Positions 44,016-55,925 are shown, counted from the stretch's first letter. The stretch: DNA of 64,000 bases from Ryuthela nishihirai (GCA_038380435.1 JAWZYU010000018.1:55143751-55207750); one strand, 5' to 3'. The notes: generated by a model not told the origin, from the letters alone. Numbers and translations are program-made.

Positions 44016-44450
44016 AGCTTCCAACCATTTTTATGAGACGAACAACTTCAGTAGCTTCCAACTTTTTATGAAGCTACCAACTTCAGTAGCTTCCAACTTT
44101 TTATGAAACTACCAACTTCAGAAGCTACAAACTTTTTATAAGACGAGTAACTTCAGTTGCTTCTAATTTTTTTTACGAGGCGAGCAACCTCAACAGCTCT
44201 TCATTTCTTTTAAGAGACGAGCAACTTCAACAGCTCCTCACTTCTTTTAAGAGACGAGCAACTTCAACAGCTTCTCACTTATTTATGAGGCGAGCATCAT
44301 CAGCAGCTTCCATCATTTTTATGAGGCGAGCAAACTCAACAGCTTCTTTCTTATGAGCCGAGCAACTTCATCAGCTTCAAACCATTTTTTATAAGACGAA
44401 GAATATTCAGCACCTTCTACATTTTTTACTAGGTGAGCAACTTCATTAAA
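44016..44450. repeat. 36-bp minisatellite, about 12 units
   Basis: The word 'caacttca' or a close variant starts at about 44043, 44078, 44113, 44148, 44185, 44222, 44259, 44295, 44331, 44363, 44402 and 44438, spacings of 32-39 bases and mostly 35-37. The consensus is roughly 'caacttcaacagcttc' + 'cactttttatgagacgag'. On the minus strand some units read like 'EVARLIK', but unit lengths vary and stops occur, so I do not call a coding repeat. Confidence 0.9.
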
Positions 44451-45048
44451 TCAAGAATAATGGTGAACAAATGTTTTCGTTTGAGAATACATATGAAAGA
44501 AAAAATATGTTGTATTGTTAAAATGGTCCAATCCTGCCCAAAACTCATACGTGCGTGTAGAGGATATGACAAATAAACAAATAATAATTTCGTTGAAAAA
44601 ACAAAATTTATTATTGAGTTAACTCTCGCTTCGTTCTGGTATCAGCGATGGCGATAAATCGCACGATCCATCTCAATATGCACAAATACTGTATATTACA
44701 GTAGAAAGGTTTACAGAGAGATGGACTGTATAACTTAATTAGAGAAAGGTTTCCCTTATAGATTAAATTTAGGTGATTCATTACTATTTACAATTCGAAA
44801 AATAGAATATATTTAAGAGAGATATCTAGGCAAGTTACATCAGAACATATCACTAGCCACCTGTCACTCTCGGGCTTTGAGTTGACCGCCAGTGAATTAA
44901 AGCATTTGCTGCATAATTTAACTACATCCACATATCGAATGAAATTCGATTGCAGAGAATGCATTTTACTGAGAGGCATTTTACTTTTTTCTAAGGTTTC
45001 TAATTTCTCAAAAATTTTAAATTTTCAAGAATTGGCAATCGGAAATCT
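44451..45048. other. Unassigned sequence
   Basis: No feature recognised. Confidence 0.5.
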
Positions 45049-47763
45049 GCCATGGGCTATGGAGGTCCAATCAGACCGTGAAATTTAGTTCTCCAAACAT
45101 ATCTGCCCTGATCTACATCTGCTGCATCTTGCCACTGCACACCAATTCTAACAAGGTCCTGTTTGACATTGTTCGCCCACCGCATCCTAGGTCTCCCCCT
45201 CCTTCTGAGGCCTCTAGGCACACTGTTCATAACCCTATTCGCCAATCTATAATTATCCATACGGGCAACATGGCCAAACCAGCGGAGTCTCTCTCTGCAC
45301 AATATGCTGCTTAAAGGAGGTTGCACACTCCTTTGCCTAACCTCATCATTAGTTACAAAGTTGAACCACTTAATGCCCAAGATACTGCGTAAGAATCTGG
45401 AATCAAAAGCATCTAGTTTCCTGTTATCTTGTTTACAAAGTGTCCAAGTTTCACTACCATAACTAACCCTAAAAAGAACCAAACTATTATACAGTCTAAT
45501 ATTAGCCTTTAGGTGTATACGCCTATTTCTCCACACTCTCCATAGATTCTTAAAAGTCCCGGCAGCAATCCCTATTCGTCTGTTAATCTCAAGCCGCACA
45601 TCACCATTATCTGTTACTTAGCTCCCAAGATAATTAAACTGTGACACCTGCTCAAGACTGCAACCATTTAGATTAACTGAATCACAGCCCTCCTGACCAA
45701 TTTTCATCACTTTAGTTTTCTCTCGGTTTATTTCCAAACCTACTCTACTACCAGTCTCATTAACAGCACGAATGAAAGATTTCATTTCATCAACATCATT
45801 TGCCAAAAGGGCTAAATCATCAGCATGATCTAAATCAGAAATTTTGGTATCTCCACACCATTTAAGGCTAAAATCTTTCCCTTATAGTGAATTTCGCATA
45901 ATGTAATCAATAATCAAACTGAAGAGAAAAGGAGACAAAATGTATCCTTATCGAACATCATAAGCAATACTAAACAATTGTTACAAGCCTTACCAACTCT
46001 CACAAGTGACTCAGTTTTATTAAAGAGAGTTTTTATTATGTTAACTAACTTGTCCTGGTATGCCATACGATCTCACTATAAACCACAAATTATGGCAATC
46101 GATAGAGTCAAAAGCCTTTTTCCAATCAACAAATTTAGTAACCAAGGTTTCTAAAACTCTAAACATTTCTCAAAAATCTGCCTGAGTGAAAATATTTGAT
46201 CTACATCCCCTACCATTTCTGAATTCATACTGCTCATCATGCAGTTGACTGTAAACCAGATTTGTAATTCTATTAAGCACAATAATGCAAAGAACTTTAC
46301 TTGGAAGAGAAAGTAGGCTGATACCACTATAGTTATCAGAACAACTGCAATCACTTTTTTTTAAATTAGAAATAATAATAGCTATGGTAATATCCTTAGG
46401 AACCGGCCTTTATCATAAAAGATATTCAAAATTTCCGTCATCCATTTGGTAATCGAAACATTCCCTGATCTAAACATTTATAGAGGTAATTTCGTCTACC
46501 CCTGGGGATTTATATAGTTTCAGTTGAGAAATAGCCATAATGACTTCAGACTGTGTTATATGATGAACATTAATCCAGTAATGCATCTATCATCATTGCA
46601 AAAAATGCGAGTTTAACTAACCACACTGTTTAGAACATCACCAAAATGTTCAGCCCACCTAGCCATGACAGAATCCTCACCTTCTATAACCTTACCTTCT
46701 TTATCATTCAAATCCCTGTATACTCGTCCGTTTTCTACTGCAAAAAACATTAATTATCTGGTACCGCTCTCTGCCCATTGTGCTGTCTAACTGCTTCCTC
46801 AGCTTTGTCATCCAAGCCAAAGATTCTTATCTGCAGCTAACTGATCCTTTACACGTTTATTAAGCAATCTCTAATGCTTTCCATTAGGACTAGTAGGATG
46901 TTGATTAAGGACATTCCTGCAGTTCTTTCTTTCTGAAATATGCTCAAGTGCTATATTACTCAAATAATTAACCCTATGCTTCTTTTTTCCTAAAAGAGTA
47001 CCGTTAGTTTCAAGAAAAGCCTATTCAAAACGGTCCCATTCTTCCTCAACTTCAGTAGTAAGCAAACCATGACTGTCATAATGACTAAGTTACCTATCAT
47101 GGTAAGCTTTGCTATAACTGGATCTTTCAGAGTTTCATAATTAAAGGTAAATTGTTTTAAGCTTAACACAATACTTCTCAAGTTTAAAATGCAAGACACC
47201 TTTAACAAAGTAATGGTCAGATCAAATTTCAGCTCCCCTATATTTCCTGGTATTCCTAACAAAACTAGTCCACTTGCTGTTAGTTAATATATAATCAATC
47301 ATATTCTTATGCAGCCCATCAGGTGAAACCCAGGAGTACTTTTGTTTGTCACGGTGTTTTTAATAAGTGTTAGTTATTCTCAAACCATTAAGTTTACTTA
47401 CCTATAGGAGACGTTGCCCATTGCCATTGCAGCTATACCAATACCAAAAGGGCCTATCACCGCTCAGTCAGTAGTAACATCGGCATTGAAGTCACCTAGA
47501 ACACGGTGACAGAATTCAAAATATCCTGCAATTGTCCGTAAAACATCGGCATCCCCAGTCTTTAATACTTGTCTGAAATTTTTCTGTAAGAAACCTTTCA
47601 TTAATTCACTCATATCCCAGAAGAACATCACTAGCGTGTCTGCTGAAAAGCAAACCTATGCCTTGGAGATGTTTTTTATCTTCCCTCCTTGAAAAGAGAA
47701 ATTTAAGTTTATTTTTAAAAATCTGACCATCTGGTCTCTTGCAAGCCGAGAATATCAAGGTTA
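45049..47763 (-). mobile_element. RTE-type LINE, third copy, 5' truncated and decayed
   Basis: Minus strand, from a break in the endonuclease region ('aggttataac', 47763) to the stop region at 45057. The best segment (45599-45057) keeps the C-terminus: 'RRIGIAAGTFKNLWRVW', 'ETWTLCKQDNRKLDAFDS', 'RLRWFGHVARMDNYRL', 'RRRGRPRMRW' and the end 'LIGPP'. Upstream pieces keep 'VDEMKSFIRAVNETGS' and the endonuclease-RT linker. Many frameshifts and stops are present. The YADD box is altered near 45825. The GAT tail is missing: similarity stops at 'gccatgggc' at 45049. Confidence 0.9.
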
Positions 47764-48344
47764 TAACAGCCGACTTATTTACTAATAGAAAACAAAATAA
47801 TAGTTATAAAACAAATATTTATATGCGTATTATATTAAACACAACATTTATTTATTTATTATATATATTAAGCAAAAAAATTAAACAAAATTATTCTCTT
47901 TTATGTTCACTTTTTAATGTAGTTTTAATTAAAAAGACTACGTAGGTACGTATTTTGTTTAAAGTGATACTTTAAAAAACGTTAATTATGGATCACTGCA
48001 TCTGATAATGTTGATATTTATTTCAAAATAAAAATTCATGAAGTCGAGAAATTTCTTCTACTTTGTGTACATTCATAATGCTGGTCTTATCGTTGAAATA
48101 ACATACGAAAGATGTCATATGTCTAGTGTTAGTACTTTGTACGACGCTACATAGAGTCTGTCACGAATTAAATTCAGGCATTGTATAAGTGTTGACAGAT
48201 GACACTTTACATTAACTTTTATTACAGTAAAATATTAACTAACAAATTTCTCTAGGGAAAAATAATCTCTCGAGAAGCGAGCATTTTGGAAATTGTTATT
48301 TCTCGAGAAAATCACGAGAACAGGCTCTACTCCTTCAGTACCAA
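47764..48344. other. Unassigned AT-rich sequence between RTE pieces
   Basis: No feature recognised. 'tctcgagaa' recurs at about 48271 and 48301. Confidence 0.45.
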
Positions 48345-48600
48345 CCCTAACCATGTTGTTTAGAACATCATTAAAATGCTTAACCCACCTCGCCATGAGA
48401 GAATTCTCACCTTCAATAACCTTATCATGTTTATCCCTGAATCTCTGTGTACATGTCTATTTCTCCCCACATGCATTTTAGCTATTTGATACAAATCTGT
48501 GCTATATGCTGTCAAATTGTTTTCTCTGCTTTGTCAGTGAAATTATCAACCCAAAAATTATTATCAGCCTTCAACTGATCATTTACAGGTAAACTACAAT
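48345..48600 (-). mobile_element. Isolated RTE linker fragment
   Basis: Minus strand; matches the part of the RTE ORF at 30815-31050 ('ttgtttagaacatcattaaa', 'gagaattctcaccttcaata', 'gctttgtcagtgaa'). It lies 3' of the next RTE piece but corresponds to a more 5' part of the element, so it is a separate or rearranged copy. Confidence 0.8.
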
Positions 48601-48778
48601 TGAGCGTTATCCATTTATTGCTTAACCTTGAAACTGAAATCCAAAGCTGATACACAATTTAAAGACAAGGAAACATAAGTAAAGCACCTGTAGTCTGAAC
48701 TGTTTTAAGTATAAAAAGAAATTTGTCTTGAGCTGAGTGTGTTGCCCACTGCTGTTAGATACATATCAGGTACTTTCA

Positions 48779-51585
48779 ATCTCCTTGTCGAACTCCAGTA
48801 GAAATGTTAAACCAATTTGTTACAATCCTTACCAACCCTCACTCTGACTCAATGTTATTAAAGAGAACTTTCATTATATTAACTAACATGTCTGGTATGA
48901 CATACAATCTCACAATCAACCATAAATTTGGATGATCAGCAGACTCAAAAGCATTTTTGAAATCTACGAAGCTGGTAACCAAAGGTTTCTGAAACTCTAA
49001 ACATTTCTGAAGAATCTGCCTAAATGAAAAAATCTCATAATATATCTACTACCACTTCTGAATCTACACTGCTCATAACGCAATTGTCCATCAACCAGAT
49101 TCTTAATTATATTAAGCATAATCATACAAAGAACTTTAGCTGAACAGAGAATAGGCCGATACCCCTGTAGTTATCACAAGACCCGTCATCACATTTTTTA
49201 AAAATAGGGATGATAATAGCTCTGGTAAAATCCTAAGGAAAAGTACCTTTATCATAAAAGATAATCAAAATTTCAGTCAGACATGTGGCAAGATAAATAT
49301 TCCCAGCTCTAAGCATTTCAGTAGCAAATTCACTTGCCCTTGGGGATTTATGCAGTTTAGGTTTATAAACAGCTTAAATAACTTCAGACTGTGATATGGG
49401 GCCAAGATTAAAGCCAGTAATGGATCTATAATCATTTCAAACAATGGGAGTAAAACTAACTATATTGTTTAGAACATCCCTGACATTCTCAGCTCACCTA
49501 GCCATGACAAAATACCCACCTTCAATAGCCTTACTATGTTTATTCCTCAATACCTTTTTCGTTTCTTTTTCCTTTTTTCGTTTCTTCCCACACAAAATAT
49601 TCTATCTGGTACAGCTCTCTGCTGTTATGCTTGTTGTTGTTGTCTAGCTGCTTCCTCTGCTTTGTCAGTCAAGCTATTAAGCCAAAGATTCTTATCAGCT
49701 GTTAACTGATCCTTTAAACGTTTATTAAGCTCATTGTGATGCTGCCAATTAGGACTAAAAAGGTGTTGATTAAAGATATTTCTAAAGTTCTTCCTTTCGA
49801 AAACAAGCTCCAGTGCCTTATCACTCAAATAATTTTCCCTCCTCTGATACGTTTTACCCAAGAGAATATAGTTAGTTTCAAGAAAAGCATGTTTAAAACG
49901 GTCCCATTCTTCCTCAAATTCAGTAGAAAACAAACCACGTTTGTCATAATGACTAAGTAAGCTATCATGGGAGCTTTAGCCACATATGAGTATTTCAAAG
50001 ATTCAGTGTTAAAGATAATTTTCTTAACCTTAGTGTCAGATTTCTTAAGTTTCAGTTGCATGGCACTTTTAACCAGGTAATGGTTAGAACCACATTTGGC
50101 TCGTTTATATGATCTGGTATTCCTAATCGAACTAGGCCATTTGCTCTCAATCCTATATGTCTCTCCTATGCATCAGGTGAAACCCACGTGTATTTTGTTT
50201 TAAATGTTCCGGTTTTTGTACTTATTTATTCTCAAATTATTCACTTTACGTACCTGTAGGTAACGTTTCCTATTGCCATTGGGACTACCAATGACAAAGA
50301 GACCTAACACTCCTGCCCAAAGGTTAGAAATGAACAACCAACTTTAGCAATGAAGTCACCTAGCATAAGAAAAATGTCTCTTTTCTTGACAAAATTCAAC
50401 GTTACCTGAAGTTGTTTGTAAAACCTATATTTCTTGTCCCTACAAGAGTCTCCTGTGTGTGTTGGGAGGATAAGAAAAGATAGCATTCATGTCTTTAAAT
50501 CTTAGTTACAAATCCAGCTGTAAGAAATTTTTACATTAATGCAGTCATATTCTAGCAGCCATCACTGCCGTGTCTGCTAAGAAACAAACCTATTCTTTCC
50601 GTCTTCCCTCCCTTAAAAGAGAAATTTAAAATTATATATAAGAAATCTCAGTTTTACTTATCTATCTAGTCTCTTGCAAGCCAAGAATATCTAGGTTATA
50701 ACGATCGAATTACTGTGTGCGGACGTCAAGAGAATAATCTCTATGCAACGTCCTTACATTCCATATACCTGCGGAGAGAGAATGATTAGTAGGAATTTTA
50801 AAAAAACTAGGCTTATTAGACAGGTAGGAGCAACAATATCAAACAGCTCCCTAATCTCAAGATGGAAGAAAATATTCGTTCCACACCGCTAAAGGCTTAA
50901 GTCACCAATGCCGTTAAAAACTTCAGGTAGCATCTTTAAAGTGGAACTTTTCAACAACCAGAGGCAAATTAGAAACTGAAGTGTCTGAGGCACATTACCC
51001 CAGGGTAGGTTGACGATGCCAATATAAGTAAAGGTCACCTAGCATAAATTTGTCCTCCGCGATGGCCTCTGATCAGTATTATCTACCAGCTGATATAAGT
51101 TATTCGGGGTTTGTATTCACTTAGGGCTGGAACACATAAGAAAACATAAAACACAGCGGTAGATTTTTTTCTCAATAGAATCAACAGAGATCTCAACAGA
51201 GGCTAGTGCAGTAAGCCCATGATCTGTAATCAAGCTTAAAACCATACACTGTCCAGTGGGTTTAACTGACCAGAACGGAAACTCTGTAAAGTTGACCACT
51301 CCTCAGCAAGGCAGAAGAAATCAAATGATCTCCCCTTCTGTTCTCTTTCAGAAGAGGCTATCTCTTTTGAAAAGTACTAACGGCCTGCATCACGAGAAGG
51401 CTGAGTGGCCAACCCGATTCTGATACATGAGATTAGATATTATTGGGTTAATAAGAGTATTACAAATATATGCTGTACGTAACATTATTATTATAATAAA
51501 CTATCTATGATGATGATGATGATGATTATCACAAGGGATTCTTGCACAGCTCTCCTTTCAGTGTATACCTAGCTACCAGTTACAG
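48779..51585 (-). mobile_element. RTE-type LINE, fourth copy, 3' truncated and decayed
   Basis: Minus strand. The 5' end is at about 51585 ('ctgtaactggtagctagg'), then the 5' leader with 'gccttctcgtgatgcaggcc', endonuclease pieces (about 50960-50040), the linker frame 'KTYQRRENYLSDKALELVFERKNFRN' region (49933-49625), RT fingers (about 49300-49150), 'DFKNAFESADHPNLWLIVRLY'-like sequence (about 48970-48880) and the 'GxCLSPFL' region, where it stops at 48779. The YADD box and C-terminus are missing. Heavily frameshifted. A foreign stretch of about 100 bases lies at 51430-51530. Confidence 0.85.
51430..51530. mobile_element. Insertion ending in ATG repeats inside the RTE leader
   Basis: The RTE leader continues on both sides ('gccaacccgattctg' and 'atcacaagggattcttgcac'). 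The inserted bases are AT-rich and end in six ATG-type units at 51508-51528. The tail suggests a small retroelement mobilised by an RTE-like LINE, or the truncated 3' end of one. Identity not established. Confidence 0.4.
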
Positions 51586-51616
51586 ATCCATACACTACAG
51601 AGTTTTTACCAAATGA

Positions 51617-52272
51617 GCCTCGCTAAACCGCACTCTGACATCAATGAGAAAGGGAACAATGATGGACTTGGAAAGACTACCATCAATCGGATTGGTTGGG
51701 TTATATCTCCTTATCTCTGAGCAGAACGTTTGTGCAAAAAATGAGCTAAATGAGAGCTAAATGAACAGGTCACGGAGACTCCAGAGACTAAGATATAGGT
51801 AGGAGAAGGGGACTCATGGAGAGCTGGTAGGAAACAGATGGAAGCTTCTGATTAATGTCATCAAGCATGTTCTTTAACCTGTACAGGCTACGACTCTTAT
51901 TCACCAGTAATCACAGTTTTATGTTCCATCCGATGGGTGGCTGCCTTTCTAAGCCCAGCGGTGCCCCCTTTCTGACAGAATGAAAGATTAGGTTGTAGGG
52001 AAACTAAATCTGAATTCATGCACAGTTGGGACAATAGATTGTGAGCCTGGCGCATTATTGACGTCCTCAACCTCTCTCCAACTGCAGGATGGATGGGAGT
52101 GCACTTTAAAGAATACACTGAAAATCTTTGGCGAAAGGTTTGGCAATGGCTTCTAACAACTGTTAATAAAGTACCCTTCTCTGCTCAGCAATGTGCTCTG
52201 GTGGCTCTTAGACTTTCTCCTTTATTCTGTTGTATATGAAAATACCTTTCAAAGTAAAACAACTAATCCCAA
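51617..52272 (+). mobile_element. SINE-A (plus) interrupted by a minus-strand SINE-A
   Basis: 51617-51692 ('gcctcgctaaaccgcactct', 'aatgatggacttggaaagac') and about 52063-52272 ('gcactttaaagaatacactg', 'ggcttctaacaactgttaat', 'aaagtaaaacaactaatccc') are consecutive parts of one plus-strand SINE-A. The middle is occupied by a complete minus-strand copy. Confidence 0.75.
51694..52062 (-). mobile_element. SINE-A inserted into another SINE-A
   Basis: 'ggttgggttatatctcctta' through 'ttgtgagcctggcgcattat' follow the family on the minus strand, with 'tgttctttaacctgtacagg' and 'tttatgttccatccgatggg' as clear anchors. The tRNA head is degraded and lacks a good B box. A short internal duplication 'gagctaaatga' is present near 51742-51764. 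Confidence 0.8.
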
Positions 52273-52489
52273 CTATATGAGCTCTGACTTTTTTGAACAC
52301 CCTGTATGAAACAATGATATTTCCAACAGTAATGGGCTCCCACAGGGCCTATACACGAGGCACAAAAGTTATGAGGTCAAGGATTTGTAATCCGATGGGG
52401 GTACAAAACCTAAGAGACCAATATATTTTAACAATAAATCCCGAGGAATGCAACTTTAATCACTGCAACCCCTGTGGGCTACCATGATA

Positions 52490-52975
52490 ATAGTCCATGA
52501 TAATAGTTTTATACTTAATAGGCAAGAACAGCAAAAGAAATCGGAGGAATGCAGTTGCAATGGACCTGAAAATAAATGCATTAAAACTATAAATAAAATC
52601 TAATGGAGAGAGATGAAGACAAATGAAGAAGTCAGAAGGGAACTGAACTACCACGAGTTAATGACGGGAAAAGTAGAAAAGAAACAACTGTGTTGGTATA
52701 GGCACATAAAGGGACTGAAAACAGGATGATATCCACACATTGTGATAAATGGAAAGTTAGAGAGACAAAGAGGTCCTGAAAGACCGAGAGGTAAATGGTT
52801 GGAAAATGTTAAAGGTCACTCTGGAATGGACTCATTTAGAGATCCTAAGAGCAGAGCATCTCTGATAGAGACATTTGGAAGCTGCTTGTTTATCACAGAA
52901 GAAAGACATGGTAAATGGAGGAGAGAAAAGAAAGTGTACAAGAAACGTAAGGAATGCAGATTACTGAGAAAGTAG
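52490..52975 (+). mobile_element. C-terminal remnant of a different LINE
   Basis: About 52605-52660 reads 'RMKTNEEVRRELNYHELMTG', then 'KVEKKQLCWYRHIKGL' and, at 52742-52830, 'GKLERQRGPERPRGKWLENVKG'. This is the 'R-I-x-N-E-E-V-R ... K-x-x-WFGHV-x-R ... G-x-R-x-RGRPRxRWxDxV' region after the RT of many endonuclease-RT LINEs. It differs too much from the RTE family here ('RRRGRPRMRWADNVK') to be a copy of it. The rest of the element is missing or unrecognisable. Confidence 0.65.
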
Positions 52976-53589
52976 TCTCTTAATTTCGCTCTAAGAAAAA
53001 TGTTTTTTGTTACTCTTTTAATTCTCTAAAGAGACAATAAACTGGCTTTATTAGGAAGAAAAGAAGTGAACAATTTCAAGAAAGAGGAGGGAATTTTAAT
53101 AACACTCAGGACATTCTTTTACACATGCCTATTATTCCTATCCTTAAAAGCAACTTCGAATACATGTTTTTAATCTTAAAGTACTAATTTTGAAACTTTG
53201 TTTAGATAATGTTTCGCTCTGATATACTTTCAGGTTTACTAATAAATGTTCTTACCTTTCGTGATTGTTTTTGCCCAGTTTCATGTGAAAGCTACACGTG
53301 GAATCTGAACGTGTTTTTAATGCCTTAAGTCTATATTCTAGGCGACAATTTTATTTTTTTTTTATTTTGATTTGGTTGTTTCATATTTACATATTTTTGA
53401 TTTTTTGTTTTTTGTATGAAAATGAAAAGGTGGAAATAAAATTTATTATATTAGATAAGAGAATTTGTTTTTAGCTGTGATATTGGATAAAATTATTGTT
53501 TAGTTTCTGCCTTCTCAGAGTGGGTAAGATGTAACATCTCATATAGCGTCCTACTGCAAATAACATCTCAAAATATACATCTACCTGCT
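52976..53589. other. Unassigned AT-rich sequence
   Basis: No feature recognised. Confidence 0.5.
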
Positions 53590-53649
53590 GCAAGATTATT
53601 AGGAAGTTCGTAGTCATGTAAATGACTAGGAATTTCCTAATAATCTTGC
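53590..53649. repeat. 28-bp-arm hairpin
   Basis: Arms 53590-53617 and 53622-53649 pair with two mismatches around 'gtaa'; the outer part is 'gcaagattattaggaa'. Followed at once by two exact copies of 'cctaataacatttgcgcc' (53658-53675 and 53720-53737), whose 'cctaata' and 'gcgcc' words echo the hairpin end. Confidence 0.8.
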
Positions 53650-53830
53650 GCCCCTAACCTAATAACATTTGCGCCTAATATTATTATGCCTAATAACTAA
53701 TTAATAATAATTAATTATGCCTAATAACATTTGCGCCCCGAGCAGTGAATTGAACGGAAATGACTTTTCAGCATCTGTTACCTTCCTTCTTAACCTTAAG
53801 TGCTTCTTAACCTTAAGTTATGTAATAACT

Positions 53831-53907
53831 CCATCGGCTTAGCTTAAATGCTAGACCGCCTGGTGCGTGACCACGAGATCTCATATTCGAATCCAGGAGA
53901 CTGATGG
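53831..53907 (+). tRNA. tRNA-like sequence, probably a relic or SINE head
   Basis: The 77 bases have a closable acceptor stem (ccatcgg with ctgatgg, one wobble) and a perfect D stem (TAGC with GCTA). A B-box-like 'tattcgaatcc' follows. The T stem and anticodon stem do not pair in standard register, so no anticodon is assigned. More likely a pseudogene or SINE head than a working tRNA gene. Confidence 0.3.
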
Positions 53908-55346
53908 AGAGCTTTTTTCACCCTTGTCTATCCTTAAAAACTAGTCATGAGAGTTTAAACATTTTCGATGACATTTCTGCTGAAAATATCTGCTAGTAAT
54001 GTAGATTAAATTATCAGCAGTTATAGGATCTAGACTGGTCATGGAATTAAGATATAAACTAAAGAAAATCGAAAGTAGGTCGCAAACTTTCAAATCAAAG
54101 ACTCAAAATTTTGATTATCAATCTATCAATTGCTGAACCTTATTAAATGTATACTTCAAAATATAATTTGATCATCAGCCATGTGGTAATTGTTTATCAT
54201 GAATCTTTATCCAGACAAGATTTAATATTTATAGAGCTACTTCTAGATTAGAAGCTGGCTTTTTCCTACAGTTGTTTATGTTGCCAAAAAAGTGCTTCAA
54301 GTCAACGTTTTTAAACTTAATATTTCAAACAATAGTCGTGTTCTGAGCTTTAAGACAAGCAAGAATATTTTATTAAATTTAATTGACGAAAATAATGTGA
54401 AAGCAGTAATAAAAGTTGGGTCATTATCAGAATAAAATTCTTTTTTTTTTTAATCATTTCGCAACCATTTTTTTAACGAAAGAAATTCGTAGTCTGGTGG
54501 TTAACAAAAAGTGCTTAGAATAGATTCTCTTTGAAAGAAATATCTCATCAATGAAGCAAGCTTAAATTATGTATGAAATGCAATGAGAACAGGATGTCGC
54601 AGACTTCCGGAACATCCAAAAGCATTTAAAACCACAGAAGATAAAAAAAAATATATCAGTTCCGAAATCCTAGCCTTTTGGTGTCACTTAGGAGCCATTT
54701 TTCAGTTACTTGACATCGCCGTGATTAATGAGAAATCGTCCAGTTCACTGGTAATGACGCTCGAATATCTATCAACACGAAAATATGCTGACAGCGACTT
54801 TGGAACGTTCGTACATTCAAAAAATTAAAAAAAAAACACATAATGTTATTAAAATATTACATTTCTTCAATATCGAAGACCTAAAAGAGAATGTTAATGG
54901 GAAACCACGTGAAGTAGAAATACAAAGATTCGTTACTGTGGTTTACGATCACGTATTAAATATAAATAAAACAATGATTATGAGTTTAGTATTTGCCAAG
55001 AGGATATTTTGAAAGTGTAAAGATGAACTGAAAAAAAAAAAGGACAGAAGTTTTAACTCCGAAATGTTTCCTTTTAGTTTAACACATGTGTATTGGAGAG
55101 TTTTTATCGTCTTTTAAGTAAGTACAGTGAGTATTTGTTATATATATATGTGTGTGTTTGTAAGCTTGAAAAAAATTCTATTAAGCTAGGAAGCGGTTTA
55201 TTTATGCAGTTATATAAATTATTAGAAATCAAAGATGTCTTCAGCACCTTTTGATTTCTAGCCCACCTCTACGCCCCTCTCGAATTCCTGACAGGATCTA
55301 AATATCCCACTCTCTTCTGGATTCCCCTGTTGGAAATGACCATATT
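53908..55346. other. Unassigned AT-rich sequence
   Basis: No gene recognised. Open frames of 81 and 75 codons (54583-54828, 54785-55012) have no known motif and look like chance. Confidence 0.45.
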
Positions 55347-55850
55347 CACCAATATTAGCTCTCTAGCGCAGGTGTATCAAGAGTTGAACTTTGACCATCG
55401 CATTCAAAATTTGGCATAATTTTCGAGATCTACGACCCAAATTCTCTACTACTCAAAATTCTGTACAACTCAAAATACACTCAGGCACCAATTTTCAGCC
55501 CTTTATCACCAGTAGATCTATATTTGACTTCTGACCTCGAAGAACCCATCACAACAAAGTTCAACATGTCCGAGATCTACAACTCAAAATACCCCCAGGA
55601 ACCAATTTTAGCTTTCTAGCTAAGATAGATCTAAATTTAAACTTTTGCTTCGAAAGACTCTCCGAATCTGAAATTTCGTATCATTTCAAAGATCTGAAAC
55701 CTGTCCTGTTGAAAAATGGTGTCTTGGGTATTTCATCCCCAGACACCTCTATTTGAACTTGAAGGACAGATCAGAGGTAAAAAATCTGATTTTTTCCTTA
55801 GATCTACCATCCGAATTACTGCAAATTCTCAGAGTTCTCTCATTTCTGCA
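55347..55850. repeat. Degenerate tandem repeat, units of about 115-140 bases
   Basis: Unit starts marked by 'accaat(a/t)tt..agc' occur at about 55348, 55487 and 55601, each followed by a 'gatctatattTga'-type block and then 'gagatctac(g/a)ac' (55425, 55572) or 'aagatctg' (55690). A fourth, weaker unit follows to about 55850. One related unit lies on the minus strand at 32890-32990. Units are diverged, so this is an old array. Confidence 0.65.
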
Positions 55851-55925
55851 TTGTAATTAGAACAACCTTATCCGCTATTAGTCAGCCTTCAATCACTCAC
55901 AATCGTCTACATATATATATTAGAT

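Noticed and set aside
44016..44450. CRISPR array
   Set aside because: Units are contiguous and variable with no regular unique spacers; it is a minisatellite in a eukaryotic genome.
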